Of a stretch of 38,762 nucleotides of DNA, positions 16,596 to 25,942 are shown in pieces. The notes under the pieces are model-generated. The model did no database searches. It was not told the DNA's origin and was given only the letters and a program-made list of their open reading frames with translations. A program made the translations under genes and the position numbers. This DNA is from Actinomycetota bacterium (lineage in GTDB: Bacteria; Actinomycetota; UBA4738; HRBIN12), in contig VAXZ01000115.1 of the NCBI GenBank assembly GCA_005885035.1, positions 1 to 38,762 of the forward strand, given 5' to 3'. Position 1 is the stretch's first letter. Every line of letters begins with the position of its first letter.

Positions 16596-17159
16596 TCAGT
16601 TGTAGACGACGATCGTGCCGGCGACCTTGTCGTGCAGGGTCTGTCGCTGCCGGTCCCAGAGCATCCAGAGGTCGTCCAGCAACGTGATCAGCCCTGCGCC
16701 GGGGACGAACGATCCGAAGCTGACGATCAGCTGCAGGATCGGCCGGAGGAGCGCCTCGCGCCAACCGACGGCATTCCGTTCGGTCGTCCGGACCCTGATC
16801 CCGACCGCCAGCTTCCCGAGCGTCCCTCCGAAGAAGCGCACCAGCAGGGCCTGGTACGCGTACGTCGCGACGGCGACCCCGAGCGCCCAGCCTGCGTACC
16901 GCCCCATGTAGCGGGTCACGTCGACCCGCTGACCCGTGGCGATGGATCGGTCGATCTCGGTCGACATCCTGTTCCACACGGCGGCCAGGAACGGGATCCA
17001 GATCGGGATGAACACGAGCCCATCGATCAAGGTTGCGCCGACCCGTATCCAGAAGCTCGCGTACCGCGGCGCGGGCTGCGGAGGCGGCGGGGTCCAGGTC
17101 GCTTGGGGCGAGGCCGGTAACGGTGCGTCCGGCCGAGGCGGGAGGGGATGCTGATCCAT
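16596..17159 (-). CDS. RDD family membrane protein
   Basis: 'YASFWIRVGATLIDGLVFIP', 'TLGKLAVGIRVRTTERN', 'TLHDKVAGTIVV'. Confidence 0.88.
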   Translation of the reverse strand: MDQHPLPPRPDAPLPASPQATWTPPPPQPAPRYASFWIRVGATLIDGLVFIPIWIPFLAAVWNRMSTEIDRSIATGQRVDVTRYMGRYAGWALGVAVATYAYQALLVRFFGGTLGKLAVGIRVRTTERNAVGWREALLRPILQLIVSFGSFVPGAGLITLLDDLWMLWDRQRQTLHDKVAGTIVVYN

Positions 17160-17216
17160 GGTTGCGCACAGGCTACGGCCGCTCGGTGGCCACTGCTACG
17201 ATTCCCTTTTCCCCAC

Positions 17217-17305
<89 letters not shown>

Positions 17306-17346
17306 CGCTTCCGTGGCGAGACGGTAGCCACGCGCAGCGACTCGAC

Positions 17347-17707
17347 CTAGCTCTTCGCGAACTTCTCCGCGGTCTCGCTGTGGAACTCGAGGGCCGAGTA
17401 GGTGGCTTCCCCCGACCCATGCGTCGTGGCCGGGAAGGATCTCGTAGACGTCGCCGGCACCGATGTCGAACTCGTGGCCTTCGTCCGTGACGACGTGCAA
17501 GCTGCCCGAGACGCAGTAGCCGACGTGGTGGCCTTGACAGGAGTCGGTACCGACGATCGGCTTGAGGTCGGTGGACCAACGCCAGCCTGGTTCGAACGTC
17601 GCCTGAGCGGCGGTTGAGCCGGCCAAACGGACAACATCGACCCTTCCATGTTCGAAGTCTCGGGTCTCGTCGGGTGCCTCGAAACGCTTCGTCGTCGCAT
17701 CGCCCAT
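17347..17707 (-). pseudogene. Cupin-domain protein with an apparent frameshift
   Basis: Frame 1: MGDATTKRFEAPDETRDFEHGRVDVVRLAG...GAGDVYEILPGHDAWVG; C-terminus continues in frame 2: GEATYSALEFHSETAEKFAKS*. Break at the G5 run in GGTCGGGGGAAG. Confidence 0.6.
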
Positions 17708-17859
17708 CTGCGGATCCCTTTCCTCTGGTGGTCGGTCAGTCAACAACCTCTCGGGGCTGAAGGTCAATGCGGCCGATCCATATGTGGGGTCTGACGGGCC
17801 GCCGTCCCCTGATCCACCCATCCGCCGGCGACCCGCAGCCGGGGTAAGGTTCGCGTCAC

Positions 17860-18783
17860 ATGGGGGTGATCGAGCTCCACGGTCTCCGCAAGGAGTACCG
17901 GAGGATCCGCGGCGGGCGGACGGTTGCCGTCGATGGGCTCGACCTGGAGGTCCCCGATGGCGGTGTCTTCGGATTCCTCGGTCCGAACGGTGCCGGCAAG
18001 ACCACCACGATCCGATGCGTGCTGGGGCTGGTTCGGCCGAACGCCGGCAGCCTCATGTTGCTGGGGGCCGACGTGTCGGGCGGCCTCGCCAGCGTGATCG
18101 GCAAGGTTGGCTCGATCGTGGAGCAACCCGCGCTCTTCCCTCGATTCACCGGCCGCCGCAACCTGGAGATCCTGGGACGGATCCACCGCGTCGCGCGAAG
18201 CACCATCGACGACGTGCTCGAACGCGTGCGCCTGTCAGAGCGCGCCGACGACCCCGTGCGCACCTATTCCCTGGGGATGAAGCAGAGACTGGGGATCGCC
18301 GCCGCGTTGTTGAAGGATCCGTCGGTGCTGCTCCTGGATGAACCGGCGAACGGGCTGGACCCGGCGGGGATCGTCGAGGTGCGCGAGCTGATCCGCTCGC
18401 TCGGCGCCGAAGGGCGAACCGTCTTCGTGTCGAGCCACATCCTGTCCGAGGTGCAGCAGACGGCCGATCAGGTCGCGATCATCGCGCGCGGGCGGCTCGT
18501 GAAGGCTGGGCCCGTGAACGAGGTGCTTGCCGCCGGGCGCGCGCGAGGGCTCGTCGTCAGGCTCGCGGATCTTCCGGCCGGTGCGCGTGTCCTGGCGGAC
18601 GCGCAGATCCCCGCCGTCGTCGCGGGAGACACGCTCAGCGTGGAGCTCCCGCCCGACCAGGCGGAGCGGGTGACGCGCGTGCTCGCGGCCAAGGACCTGT
18701 ACGTGTCGGAGCTCCGGCCCCAGGAGGTCGATCTGGAGACCGTCTTCCTGGAGCTGACGAAGGACGAAGGGCTCGGGCCGTGA
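17860..18783 (+). CDS. ABC transporter ATP-binding protein
   Basis: Walker A 'GPNGAGKTTT', signature-like 'YSLGMKQRLGIA', Walker B 'VLLLDEP'. Confidence 0.93.
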   Translation: MGVIELHGLRKEYRRIRGGRTVAVDGLDLEVPDGGVFGFLGPNGAGKTTTIRCVLGLVRPNAGSLMLLGADVSGGLASVIGKVGSIVEQPALFPRFTGRRNLEILGRIHRVARSTIDDVLERVRLSERADDPVRTYSLGMKQRLGIAAALLKDPSVLLLDEPANGLDPAGIVEVRELIRSLGAEGRTVFVSSHILSEVQQTADQVAIIARGRLVKAGPVNEVLAAGRARGLVVRLADLPAGARVLADAQIPAVVAGDTLSVELPPDQAERVTRVLAAKDLYVSELRPQEVDLETVFLELTKDEGLGP

Positions 18784-19733
18784 TCCACCTGTTCCGGTCG
18801 GAATTCCTACGAGCGCGATCGCGCCGGATCCTCCCCATGATGCTCGTCGGCGGCGTCTTGCTGATCGTCGTGGCGATGGTGATCGCGGGGGCTCACTCGC
18901 ACAAGCCGACCCAGGCGGACATCGATACCGCACAGGCCCGCTTCCAGAAGCAGTTCGCGAGTTGCATGCAGGGTCGGGTCCTCGGACCCGGGGCGCAGCT
19001 TCCTCCCGGTTACACCTCGCTCGACCAGTTCTGCGCCGACGAGGCTGCGCCGAACGTCGACACGGCCCTACAGTTCCGCGATGTCGCGCTCGTGATCGAG
19101 CACACCTCGACGTTCGTCGTCCTGCTCGGCGTCGCCCTCGCGGCTTCGCTCGGAGGCGCCGACTGGTCGGCCGGCACGATGACCACGCTGCTCACGTGGG
19201 AACCACGGCGGATCCGCGTGCTGCTGATCCGCGCGATCGTCGTCGCGCTCGTGGTTGCGCTCGTCACGCTCTTCCTGCAAGGGGTACTGCTGGGAGCGTT
19301 CAGCCTCGCGGTCGCGCTCCGGGGGACCAGTCTCGGGGCTCCACCGGGACTGGTGGGCACCGCCGTGCGGACCGCCCTTCGGGTCTCGACCGTGGCCGCT
19401 GGATTCGGCTTGGTCGCGCTCTCGGTGGCGACGATCGGTCGTTCGACGGTCGCGGCACTCGGCGTCCTCTTCGGCTATCTCGTGCTCTTCGAGGGCGTGA
19501 TCGCTGGGTTCCGTCCGAGCATCCAGGACCGGCTCCTCGTTCGGGCCGGCGGGGTGATCGTGTCCCAACAGCCCATCTACGACCAGAGCCATGAGTCCTT
19601 CTCGTCGCTCGGTCCTCTCAGCTCGCCCCCGGTGTTGCTCGGGCTCACCGAAGCGTGGGTCGTCGCGGCCGCCTACGTGGCGGTGCTGATGGTCGTGGCG
19701 CTCCTCGTGTTCCGTGCGCGCGACGTGAACTGA
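18780..19733 (+). CDS. ABC-2-type transporter permease
   Basis: 317 aa multi-TM; start overlaps the ATPase stop. Confidence 0.85.
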   Translation: MIHLFRSEFLRARSRRILPMMLVGGVLLIVVAMVIAGAHSHKPTQADIDTAQARFQKQFASCMQGRVLGPGAQLPPGYTSLDQFCADEAAPNVDTALQFRDVALVIEHTSTFVVLLGVALAASLGGADWSAGTMTTLLTWEPRRIRVLLIRAIVVALVVALVTLFLQGVLLGAFSLAVALRGTSLGAPPGLVGTAVRTALRVSTVAAGFGLVALSVATIGRSTVAALGVLFGYLVLFEGVIAGFRPSIQDRLLVRAGGVIVSQQPIYDQSHESFSSLGPLSSPPVLLGLTEAWVVAAAYVAVLMVVALLVFRARDVN

Positions 19734-19808
19734 CCGCCGTATACTTCGGTCCCTCACGAAACCGCCTCTGACGTGCGGTTCCGCCCCGTCGAGAACATCC
19801 GGAGGCCG

Positions 19809-20297
19809 ATGCGGATGACGCTTTCCGCCCATACGCTGACGCTGGTCGCCCTGATCGCGATCGGGTTGTCGCTGCTGGCGATCGGCTTCGTGGTGTTCGC
19901 CGGCGGGTCGGGAGACCGGGAGCCGGCCAGCGTGTTGACGGGCGACGATGCCGTGGGCGCGCTCCTCGGGAAGATCGAGCGGCTCGAGCAAGCGGTCCGA
20001 GCGCTGAACGGCACCGACCGGCGCCAGCAGTTCCAGATCGAGGGCAGCGTGCGGCGGGTGGCGCTGCTGCGCTACGACGCGTTCGAAGATGTCGGCGGCC
20101 GGCTCTCCTTCTCGTGTGCGATGCTCGACGAGCACGGGACCGGTGTGGTCCTCACGTCCATCAACGGACGACAAGAGACGCGCGTCTATGCCAAACCCGT
20201 CACCGCAGGGACCAGCACGTACAACCTGTCGGCCGAAGAGGAAGAGGCGATCAGGCTGGCGATGACGGAGGATCACGAGGCGGCCGAGGCTCGATGA
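19809..20297 (+). CDS. DUF4446 family protein
   Basis: N-terminal TM, 'RRVALLRYDAFEDVGGRLSFSCAMLDEHGTGVVLTSINGRQETRVYAKPV'; SD GGAGG at 19801. ORF could extend to 19773. Confidence 0.85.
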   Translation: MRMTLSAHTLTLVALIAIGLSLLAIGFVVFAGGSGDREPASVLTGDDAVGALLGKIERLEQAVRALNGTDRRQQFQIEGSVRRVALLRYDAFEDVGGRLSFSCAMLDEHGTGVVLTSINGRQETRVYAKPVTAGTSTYNLSAEEEEAIRLAMTEDHEAAEAR

Positions 20298-20803
20298 TCT
20301 GGCGGCGCGACGATGCGGAGCCCGAACAAGCGGAACCACCGCGCGTGCCGGCTCCCCCGGAACGAAAGGACAGGGACATGGCCGAGAACGGCGAGGTCAC
20401 GATCGTCGGAACGGGTGCGCGTCTGGAAGGCAACGTGGTGTCAGCGGGCAACCTGCGGATAGACGGCCAGGTGAAGGGGCAGATCAACGCGGACGGCGAC
20501 GTCGTGCTGTCGCCGCAGTCACAGGTCGAGGCCGACATCCGCTCGCAGAACGTCAGCGTGGCCGGCCGGTTCAAAGGCAACATCCTCGTCAAGGGCAAGG
20601 CGCACCTCGCGCGCGGCGGGCGGATCGACGGGAACATCACGTCGAAGACCCTCGTCGTCGAGGAGGGCGGCATCTTCCACGGGCAGAGCAACATGGACGC
20701 CGGAGCCGGATCGGGCTCGCCGTCGACGCAGGCCTCGCAGCAGTCCGCTGGCGCGGCCGCGAAGGAGGGAGAGGAGAAGAAGCCCGACCAAGTGAAGGTG
20801 TGA
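20294..20803 (+). CDS. Bactofilin / polymer-forming cytoskeletal protein
   Basis: 'TIVGTGARLEGNVVSAGNLRIDGQVKGQINADGDVVLSPQSQVEADIRSQNVSVAGRFKGNI' beta-helix repeats. Confidence 0.9.
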   Translation: MIWRRDDAEPEQAEPPRVPAPPERKDRDMAENGEVTIVGTGARLEGNVVSAGNLRIDGQVKGQINADGDVVLSPQSQVEADIRSQNVSVAGRFKGNILVKGKAHLARGGRIDGNITSKTLVVEEGGIFHGQSNMDAGAGSGSPSTQASQQSAGAAAKEGEEKKPDQVKV

Positions 20804-20807
20804 CCGC

Positions 20808-22082
20808 ATGCTCGACATCAAGCTGATCCGGGAAGACCCGGAGCCGTTCCGCGAGGCGCTCGCCCGCCGGGGCTTGGCGGAGCGCGTCGATGAGCTGTTG
20901 AAGGCGGACGAGCGGCGGCGGGAGCTGACCCGGCGCGTCGAAGACCTGAGAGCGGAGCAGAACCGTTCGTCGAAGGCGATCGGTGGCGCGCAGGGCGACG
21001 AGAAGCAGCGGTTGATCGCGGAGGTCGCGAAGGTGAGCGCCGAGCTGAAGGAGCTCGATCCGCAGCTCGCCGAAGCGGAGACGGTTCTCACCCTGCTCCT
21101 TGCGGCCACCCCGAACCTCCCACACCCAAGCTCTCCCGACGGCTTCACCGACGAGGATGCCGTCGAGGTCCGGCGCAATCACGACGAGCTCCCCGCATTC
21201 GACTTCGAGCCGAAGGATCATGCCGAGCTCGGCGCGGCCCTCGGCGTGCTGGACGTGGAGCGCGGCGCGCGCACGAGCGGCTCGCGGTTCGTCTACCTGA
21301 TGAGGGACATCGTCTTCGTCCAGTTCGCGCTGATGCGGAGCGCCATGGACGTCCTCACCGACAAGGGCTTCATCCCGGTGATCCCGCCGGTCCTGGTCCG
21401 CGAGGAGGCGATGTACGGGACGGGGTTCCTCCCGACGGACGCCGTGAACATCTACCGAACGGCCGAGGACGATCTGTATCTGATCGGTACCGCCGAGGTG
21501 TCGCTGGCGGCGCTCCACCTGGGCGAGATCCTGGAGGAGGCGGATCTGCCGGCTCGCTACGCGGGGTACTCGACGTGCTTCCGGCGCGAGGCCGGCACCT
21601 ACGGTAAGGACACCGGCGGGATGTTCCGGGTCCACCAGTTCGACAAGGTGGAGATGTTCTCGTTCACCACACCGGAGTCCAGCTGGGACGAGCACGAGTA
21701 CCTCGTGAGCGTCGAGGAGGAGGTTCTCGGCAAGCTCGAGCTCCCGTACCGGGTCGTCAACATCGCCGCGGGCGATCTCGGCGGCGCGGCCGCGAAGAAG
21801 TACGACATCGAGGTGTGGCTCCCCGGTCAGCAGCGCTACCGGGAGCTGACGAGCTGCTCGAACACGACGGACTACCAGGCGCGCCGGATGCAGACCCGAT
21901 TACGCAGGAGCGACGGCACCGTCGAAACGCTGCATACGCTGAACGGAACCGCCACGGCGATCGGACGGACCCTGATCGCGATCATGGAGAACCATCAGCA
22001 GGCCGACGGCTCCGTCGTCATCCCCGAGCATCTGTGGCAGTACCTGCCGGAGCGGGCAAGGCTGCTGACGCCTCGCACGTAG
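20808..22082 (+). CDS. serS: Seryl-tRNA synthetase
   Basis: 424 aa; 'FRREAGTYGKDTGGMFRVHQFDKVEMF', 'ELTSCSNTTDYQARRM', 'TLNGTATAIGRTLIAIMENHQ'. Confidence 0.96.
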   Translation: MLDIKLIREDPEPFREALARRGLAERVDELLKADERRRELTRRVEDLRAEQNRSSKAIGGAQGDEKQRLIAEVAKVSAELKELDPQLAEAETVLTLLLAATPNLPHPSSPDGFTDEDAVEVRRNHDELPAFDFEPKDHAELGAALGVLDVERGARTSGSRFVYLMRDIVFVQFALMRSAMDVLTDKGFIPVIPPVLVREEAMYGTGFLPTDAVNIYRTAEDDLYLIGTAEVSLAALHLGEILEEADLPARYAGYSTCFRREAGTYGKDTGGMFRVHQFDKVEMFSFTTPESSWDEHEYLVSVEEEVLGKLELPYRVVNIAAGDLGGAAAKKYDIEVWLPGQQRYRELTSCSNTTDYQARRMQTRLRRSDGTVETLHTLNGTATAIGRTLIAIMENHQQADGSVVIPEHLWQYLPERARLLTPRT

Positions 22083-22103
22083 CGCGGACTGCGTAGGTTG
22101 GTC

Positions 22104-24269
22104 TCAGCCCTGCTGTTCCGCCTGGTCCTCGACCGGAGCACGGACCGGCTCCTCCGGAGCGTGCCGCGACGTCACGTCGATCGTGACCCCGTGCCAGGTC
22201 TCCGGCTCCCATCCTTGCGGCGTCACCCGGCGGCCAACGCTGTGGATCCACCGGACCGAACCATCACGATGGATCACTCGGTACTCGTCGTCCCATACGC
22301 CCGTGCGATCGGATGCCTCGTTCGCTCGTGTTACGCGCTCGCGGTCGTCCGGATGGACGAGCCGAGGGAAGTGGTAGGGCTCCGCAACCAGCTCCTCGGA
22401 CGTGTACCCCACGAGCTCGTACGCCTGCGCACCCATGAAGACGTACCGGGTCCATCCGGAGTCCGGGTCCTGGGTATGGGTCCACGGGATGGCGGGCATC
22501 CCGTCGATCAGATCGCGCAGGATCGCATGCTCGGCGGCGAGCGCGTCCTCGGTCGCCCGGCGGGTCGTCACGTCGAGCATCACGCCCTGGAATCGGATCG
22601 GCCGCCCGATCTGGTCGCGCTCGACGCAGCGGCCTCGATCGTTCAGCCAGACGATCCGGCCGTCCGCGGCGATCATCCGGTAGTCGACGTCCCACGGTTC
22701 CCCACCTTCGGCGTTGGCCCGCGTCTGCGCCACGACCTGGTCGCGATCATCCGGATGCATCAGCTCGAACCATCGTGCGGGCTCGTTCCACGCTTCGCGT
22801 GGCAGCTCGAGGATCTCGGACATCAGCGGTCCCATGTATCGGTGTTCGATCCGCAGCTGCTCTCCGTGGTCGACCTCGAAGGTGTACGGGACCACGGGGC
22901 CGAGCTCGGCGAGCTCGCGGAACCGCTGCTCCGCCTCCGCCGCCTTGCGCTCGGCGTCCAGGCGCGCCGTCAGGTCGATCAGGACCCCTTGGAACAGGAA
23001 CGGCGCGCCCGCCGCGTTGCGAGCGAGCATCGTGGCGCGGTCGAGCACCTGCACGATCCCGCCGTTCTTGTCGAAGTAGCGGTATCGCATCTCGAACGGT
23101 TCACCGGTTCTGCAGCTGTGTTCCCAGCCGTCCTCGACCCGGTCGCGGTCGTGCGGATGCAGTCGGCTCATCCGGATCCGGTCGTCCTGCCATTCGGTCG
23201 TCGTGAAGCCGAGGAGCTCCTCGATCTGCGGGCTCGAGTACGAGTGGTCGCGGCCGTCGTCCGACGCGGCGACCTGTCGCCGATACACGACGGCGGGCAG
23301 GTCCTCGACGAGGTGCCGGAATCGCTCCTCGGCGGACCGCAGCTCCCTTTCGACCCGGCGTCGCTCGTCGATCTCGAGCGTCATGACCTCGTTCGCGTCT
23401 TCCAGCTGCGCGGTCCGGGCCAGCACGCGGAACTCGAGGTCGTCGTTCGAGGTTCGCAGTCCCTCCTCCGCTTCCTTCTGTGCCGTGATGTCCACCATCA
23501 CGCCCTGCCAGTTGAGCGGGCGGCCGTCTTGATCGCGCAGCAGGACTGCCTGGTCACGGACCCAAACCACGCGTCCGTCTGCGGCGATCACCCGGTACTC
23601 CCGCGACCAAGGACCACCCGTGGCGCTGTGCAGATCATGGGCGGCGAGCTCGATCTCGCGGTCGTCTGGGTGTAGCAGCTCCACCCAGATGTCCTGCTGG
23701 TCGAGCCACTCCTCCCGGGTGTAGCCGAACAGGGCCTCGATGTGTGGACTCGCGTAGAGCGTGCGCCGCTGGTCGTCGAGGCCCATCTCGTAGACGACCG
23801 CGGGGATGCCCTCCACGAGTGCCCGGTACCGGGCTTCGCTGGTGGCAAGTTCGCGCTCCGCATGGACACGGTCCGTGATGTCGATGAGCACACCGCGCCA
23901 ATGGAGTCGGTTGCCGTCCGCGTCGCTGATCAGGACGGAATGATCGTGCACCCACACCTCGGTCCCGTCGGGGCGGAGGTGACGGAACTCTCGGTCGAAG
24001 GGGCCTCCCTGTTCCAAGGCCACCTTCCACGCCTCGAGCACGCCGGCCAGGTCGTCGGGATGAACCAGCCGAACCCAGTCCCGGCCGGCCTCGAGGAAGA
24101 ACGCCGGCGGGTATCCGAGGATCGCTTCAACGTTCGGGCTGATGTACAGGGTGTGCGGGAGCCTCTCGTCGGAGTCGATGTAGATCACGGCCGGGAGGTG
24201 GTCCACGATCGACCGCAGGTCCGCTTCAGGGTCGGACCCGTGAGGGATCCAAGAGACGTCGCTGGTCAC
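22104..24269 (-). CDS. Multi-PAS/PAC protein (five PAS domains) without recognisable output domain
   Basis: 721 aa; five repeats of 'LV..LPAVIY...HPDD...E.R....DG..VW..D......D..G.P....GV..DIT'. Confidence 0.88.
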   Translation of the reverse strand: MTSDVSWIPHGSDPEADLRSIVDHLPAVIYIDSDERLPHTLYISPNVEAILGYPPAFFLEAGRDWVRLVHPDDLAGVLEAWKVALEQGGPFDREFRHLRPDGTEVWVHDHSVLISDADGNRLHWRGVLIDITDRVHAERELATSEARYRALVEGIPAVVYEMGLDDQRRTLYASPHIEALFGYTREEWLDQQDIWVELLHPDDREIELAAHDLHSATGGPWSREYRVIAADGRVVWVRDQAVLLRDQDGRPLNWQGVMVDITAQKEAEEGLRTSNDDLEFRVLARTAQLEDANEVMTLEIDERRRVERELRSAEERFRHLVEDLPAVVYRRQVAASDDGRDHSYSSPQIEELLGFTTTEWQDDRIRMSRLHPHDRDRVEDGWEHSCRTGEPFEMRYRYFDKNGGIVQVLDRATMLARNAAGAPFLFQGVLIDLTARLDAERKAAEAEQRFRELAELGPVVPYTFEVDHGEQLRIEHRYMGPLMSEILELPREAWNEPARWFELMHPDDRDQVVAQTRANAEGGEPWDVDYRMIAADGRIVWLNDRGRCVERDQIGRPIRFQGVMLDVTTRRATEDALAAEHAILRDLIDGMPAIPWTHTQDPDSGWTRYVFMGAQAYELVGYTSEELVAEPYHFPRLVHPDDRERVTRANEASDRTGVWDDEYRVIHRDGSVRWIHSVGRRVTPQGWEPETWHGVTIDVTSRHAPEEPVRAPVEDQAEQQG

Positions 24270-24317
24270 CGCTGCAGCGTAGCGGACTTCCTCCGCCTTT
24301 CGCTCGTTCGCGGGCGA

Positions 24318-25181
24318 CTACGCCTTCGTGTACTTCTGAACGAACGCGAGCGCGATGTCGGCGACCTCTTGCCAGCCGTGGTCGATCGTGAGTGCGTGGC
24401 CACGGCCCGGGACCTTCATGATCTCGGTCACGCCTTCGTTGCGTCTCTGGCGCCTGTAGGACGCGTTCGCGATGGCCCACGGAACCACGTGGTCCTTCTC
24501 GCCGTCCAGGATCAGCATCGGGCCGCGCTTCGGGTTCCTCGTGTTGACCTTCGCCTCGGTCCACGGGTTGAGGTTCGCGGAAGCGGCCTGGAAGAGTGGT
24601 TCACCTGACGTCGGGACCGAGAAGGTCTCGTACAGCTCCTTGGCTTCCTCCTCGCTCACGGCGTTGGCGAACGAGTAGCGGAACTGCTCGTAGGTGAGCG
24701 GCACCGCGCGGTGGTAGTTCGCGGGGTTCTTGAGGACCGGCGAAGCGGACCGCAGCGACGAGATCGGCAACGGGAGCACGCCCCGGAACGGCGCTGGATC
24801 GATCGCCACGGACGCCTTGGCCAAACCGCGACCTGCGAGGATCTGGGCGAGCAACCCGCCGAAGGAGTGGCCGATGATGGCCGGCTTCTTCTTCAGTCCA
24901 CGGATGACGTCTTCGAAGTGATCCGCGACATCACCGACGGACTTGTTTGCGAACACCTCGGGATGTGCCTTGGCCTGGGCGACCGTGTCGGGGTCATCCG
25001 GCCAGCCGGGCGTCAGCGCGGTGTATCCGTTCTTCTCGAAGAGCTCCGCCCACCGATCCCAGCTGCTGGGGAGCAACCACAGTCCGTGAACGAACACGAC
25101 TGGCGTGCTCCCGACCGTGTTCGCACGATCCACCTGCTTCGCCTCGTGCTCGGTGATCGGCGCGTGCTCCTTGTCCTTCAT
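24318..25181 (-). CDS. Alpha/beta hydrolase
   Basis: 'VVFVHGLWLLPSSWDRW', nucleophile elbow 'IGHSFGG', C-terminal 'GRGHALTIDHGW'. Confidence 0.9.
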   Translation of the reverse strand: MKDKEHAPITEHEAKQVDRANTVGSTPVVFVHGLWLLPSSWDRWAELFEKNGYTALTPGWPDDPDTVAQAKAHPEVFANKSVGDVADHFEDVIRGLKKKPAIIGHSFGGLLAQILAGRGLAKASVAIDPAPFRGVLPLPISSLRSASPVLKNPANYHRAVPLTYEQFRYSFANAVSEEEAKELYETFSVPTSGEPLFQAASANLNPWTEAKVNTRNPKRGPMLILDGEKDHVVPWAIANASYRRQRRNEGVTEIMKVPGRGHALTIDHGWQEVADIALAFVQKYTKA

Positions 25182-25276
25182 GCTGCACCCCCCGCTGTCG
25201 TCGCGTCGGACCCGCTTCCGGGCGCCACCCTAGGCGGCACCTCGAGATCGGACAAACGCGGCGGTACGCTCCTCGC

Positions 25277-25363
25277 GGGAGGATGGCCGAGCGGACGAAG
25301 GCGACGGTCTTGAAAACCGTTAGCGGGGCAACTCGCTCCAGGGTTCGAATCCCTGTCCTCCCG
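25277..25363 (+). tRNA. tRNA-Ser (anticodon TGA)
   Basis: GGGAGGA acceptor pairs with TCCTCCC; GACGGTCTTGAAAACCGT anticodon arm; long variable arm; GGGTTCGAATCCC T-arm; CCA not encoded. Confidence 0.93.
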
Positions 25364-25386
25364 CAAAAGATCTCCGCGTTCGCCCG

Positions 25387-25893
25387 TCATTCATCGGTGA
25401 AGTCCCCGGCAAGCATCTCCATCAGCAAGCCGTCGTGCCATATCCCGTCCGTGCCGCGCTCGTATTCACGCATGACGCCCACTTCGCGGAAGCCCACGCG
25501 TCGATACGCTCGGATCGCTCGTTCGTTATCGACGGCGGGATCGATGGTAAGCCGATGGTGCCCACGTTCCTCGATCAGAAAGCGAGCGAGCGTTCGGACA
25601 GCGTCCGATCCCAGCCCCTGACCGTGACGAGCAGCCGTGATGAATACGTCGATGCCAGCGTGTCTGTACATCGGGTCGTTTTCCTCGTCGAACTGGATAG
25701 CCCCGATGACTTCGTCATCGACGACGATCACCGATGCGTTGTCTGCTTCCACGAACTCTTTGACGACATCATCCTCTGACCAGTGTGACCCCCAGCGTGC
25801 GGCGACCTCCGCCTCCCTGAGGATCGCGAGAAGACTCGGTACGTCTCCGGCTGCACCAGGCCGCAATACAACCTGCTTCCCCTGAAGGACCAC
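25387..25893 (-). CDS. GNAT family N-acetyltransferase (AAC(6')-like subgroup)
   Basis: 'GAIQFDEENDPMYRHAGIDVFITAARHGQGLGSDAVRTLARFLIEERGHHRLTIDPAVDNERAIRAYRRVGF'. Confidence 0.9.
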   Translation of the reverse strand: MVLQGKQVVLRPGAAGDVPSLLAILREAEVAARWGSHWSEDDVVKEFVEADNASVIVVDDEVIGAIQFDEENDPMYRHAGIDVFITAARHGQGLGSDAVRTLARFLIEERGHHRLTIDPAVDNERAIRAYRRVGFREVGVMREYERGTDGIWHDGLLMEMLAGDFTDE

Positions 25894-25942
25894 AGCGGGA
25901 ACATAGCCGACACGTCATCCCTGCAGAGGTGACCAAAACTGC

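Noticed and set aside
19068-23675. Long ORFs 19068..20339 (-), 20637..21695 (-), 22098..23675 (+)
   Set aside because: Opposite to confidently assigned permease/DUF4446, bactofilin/serS and PAS genes; shadow frames.
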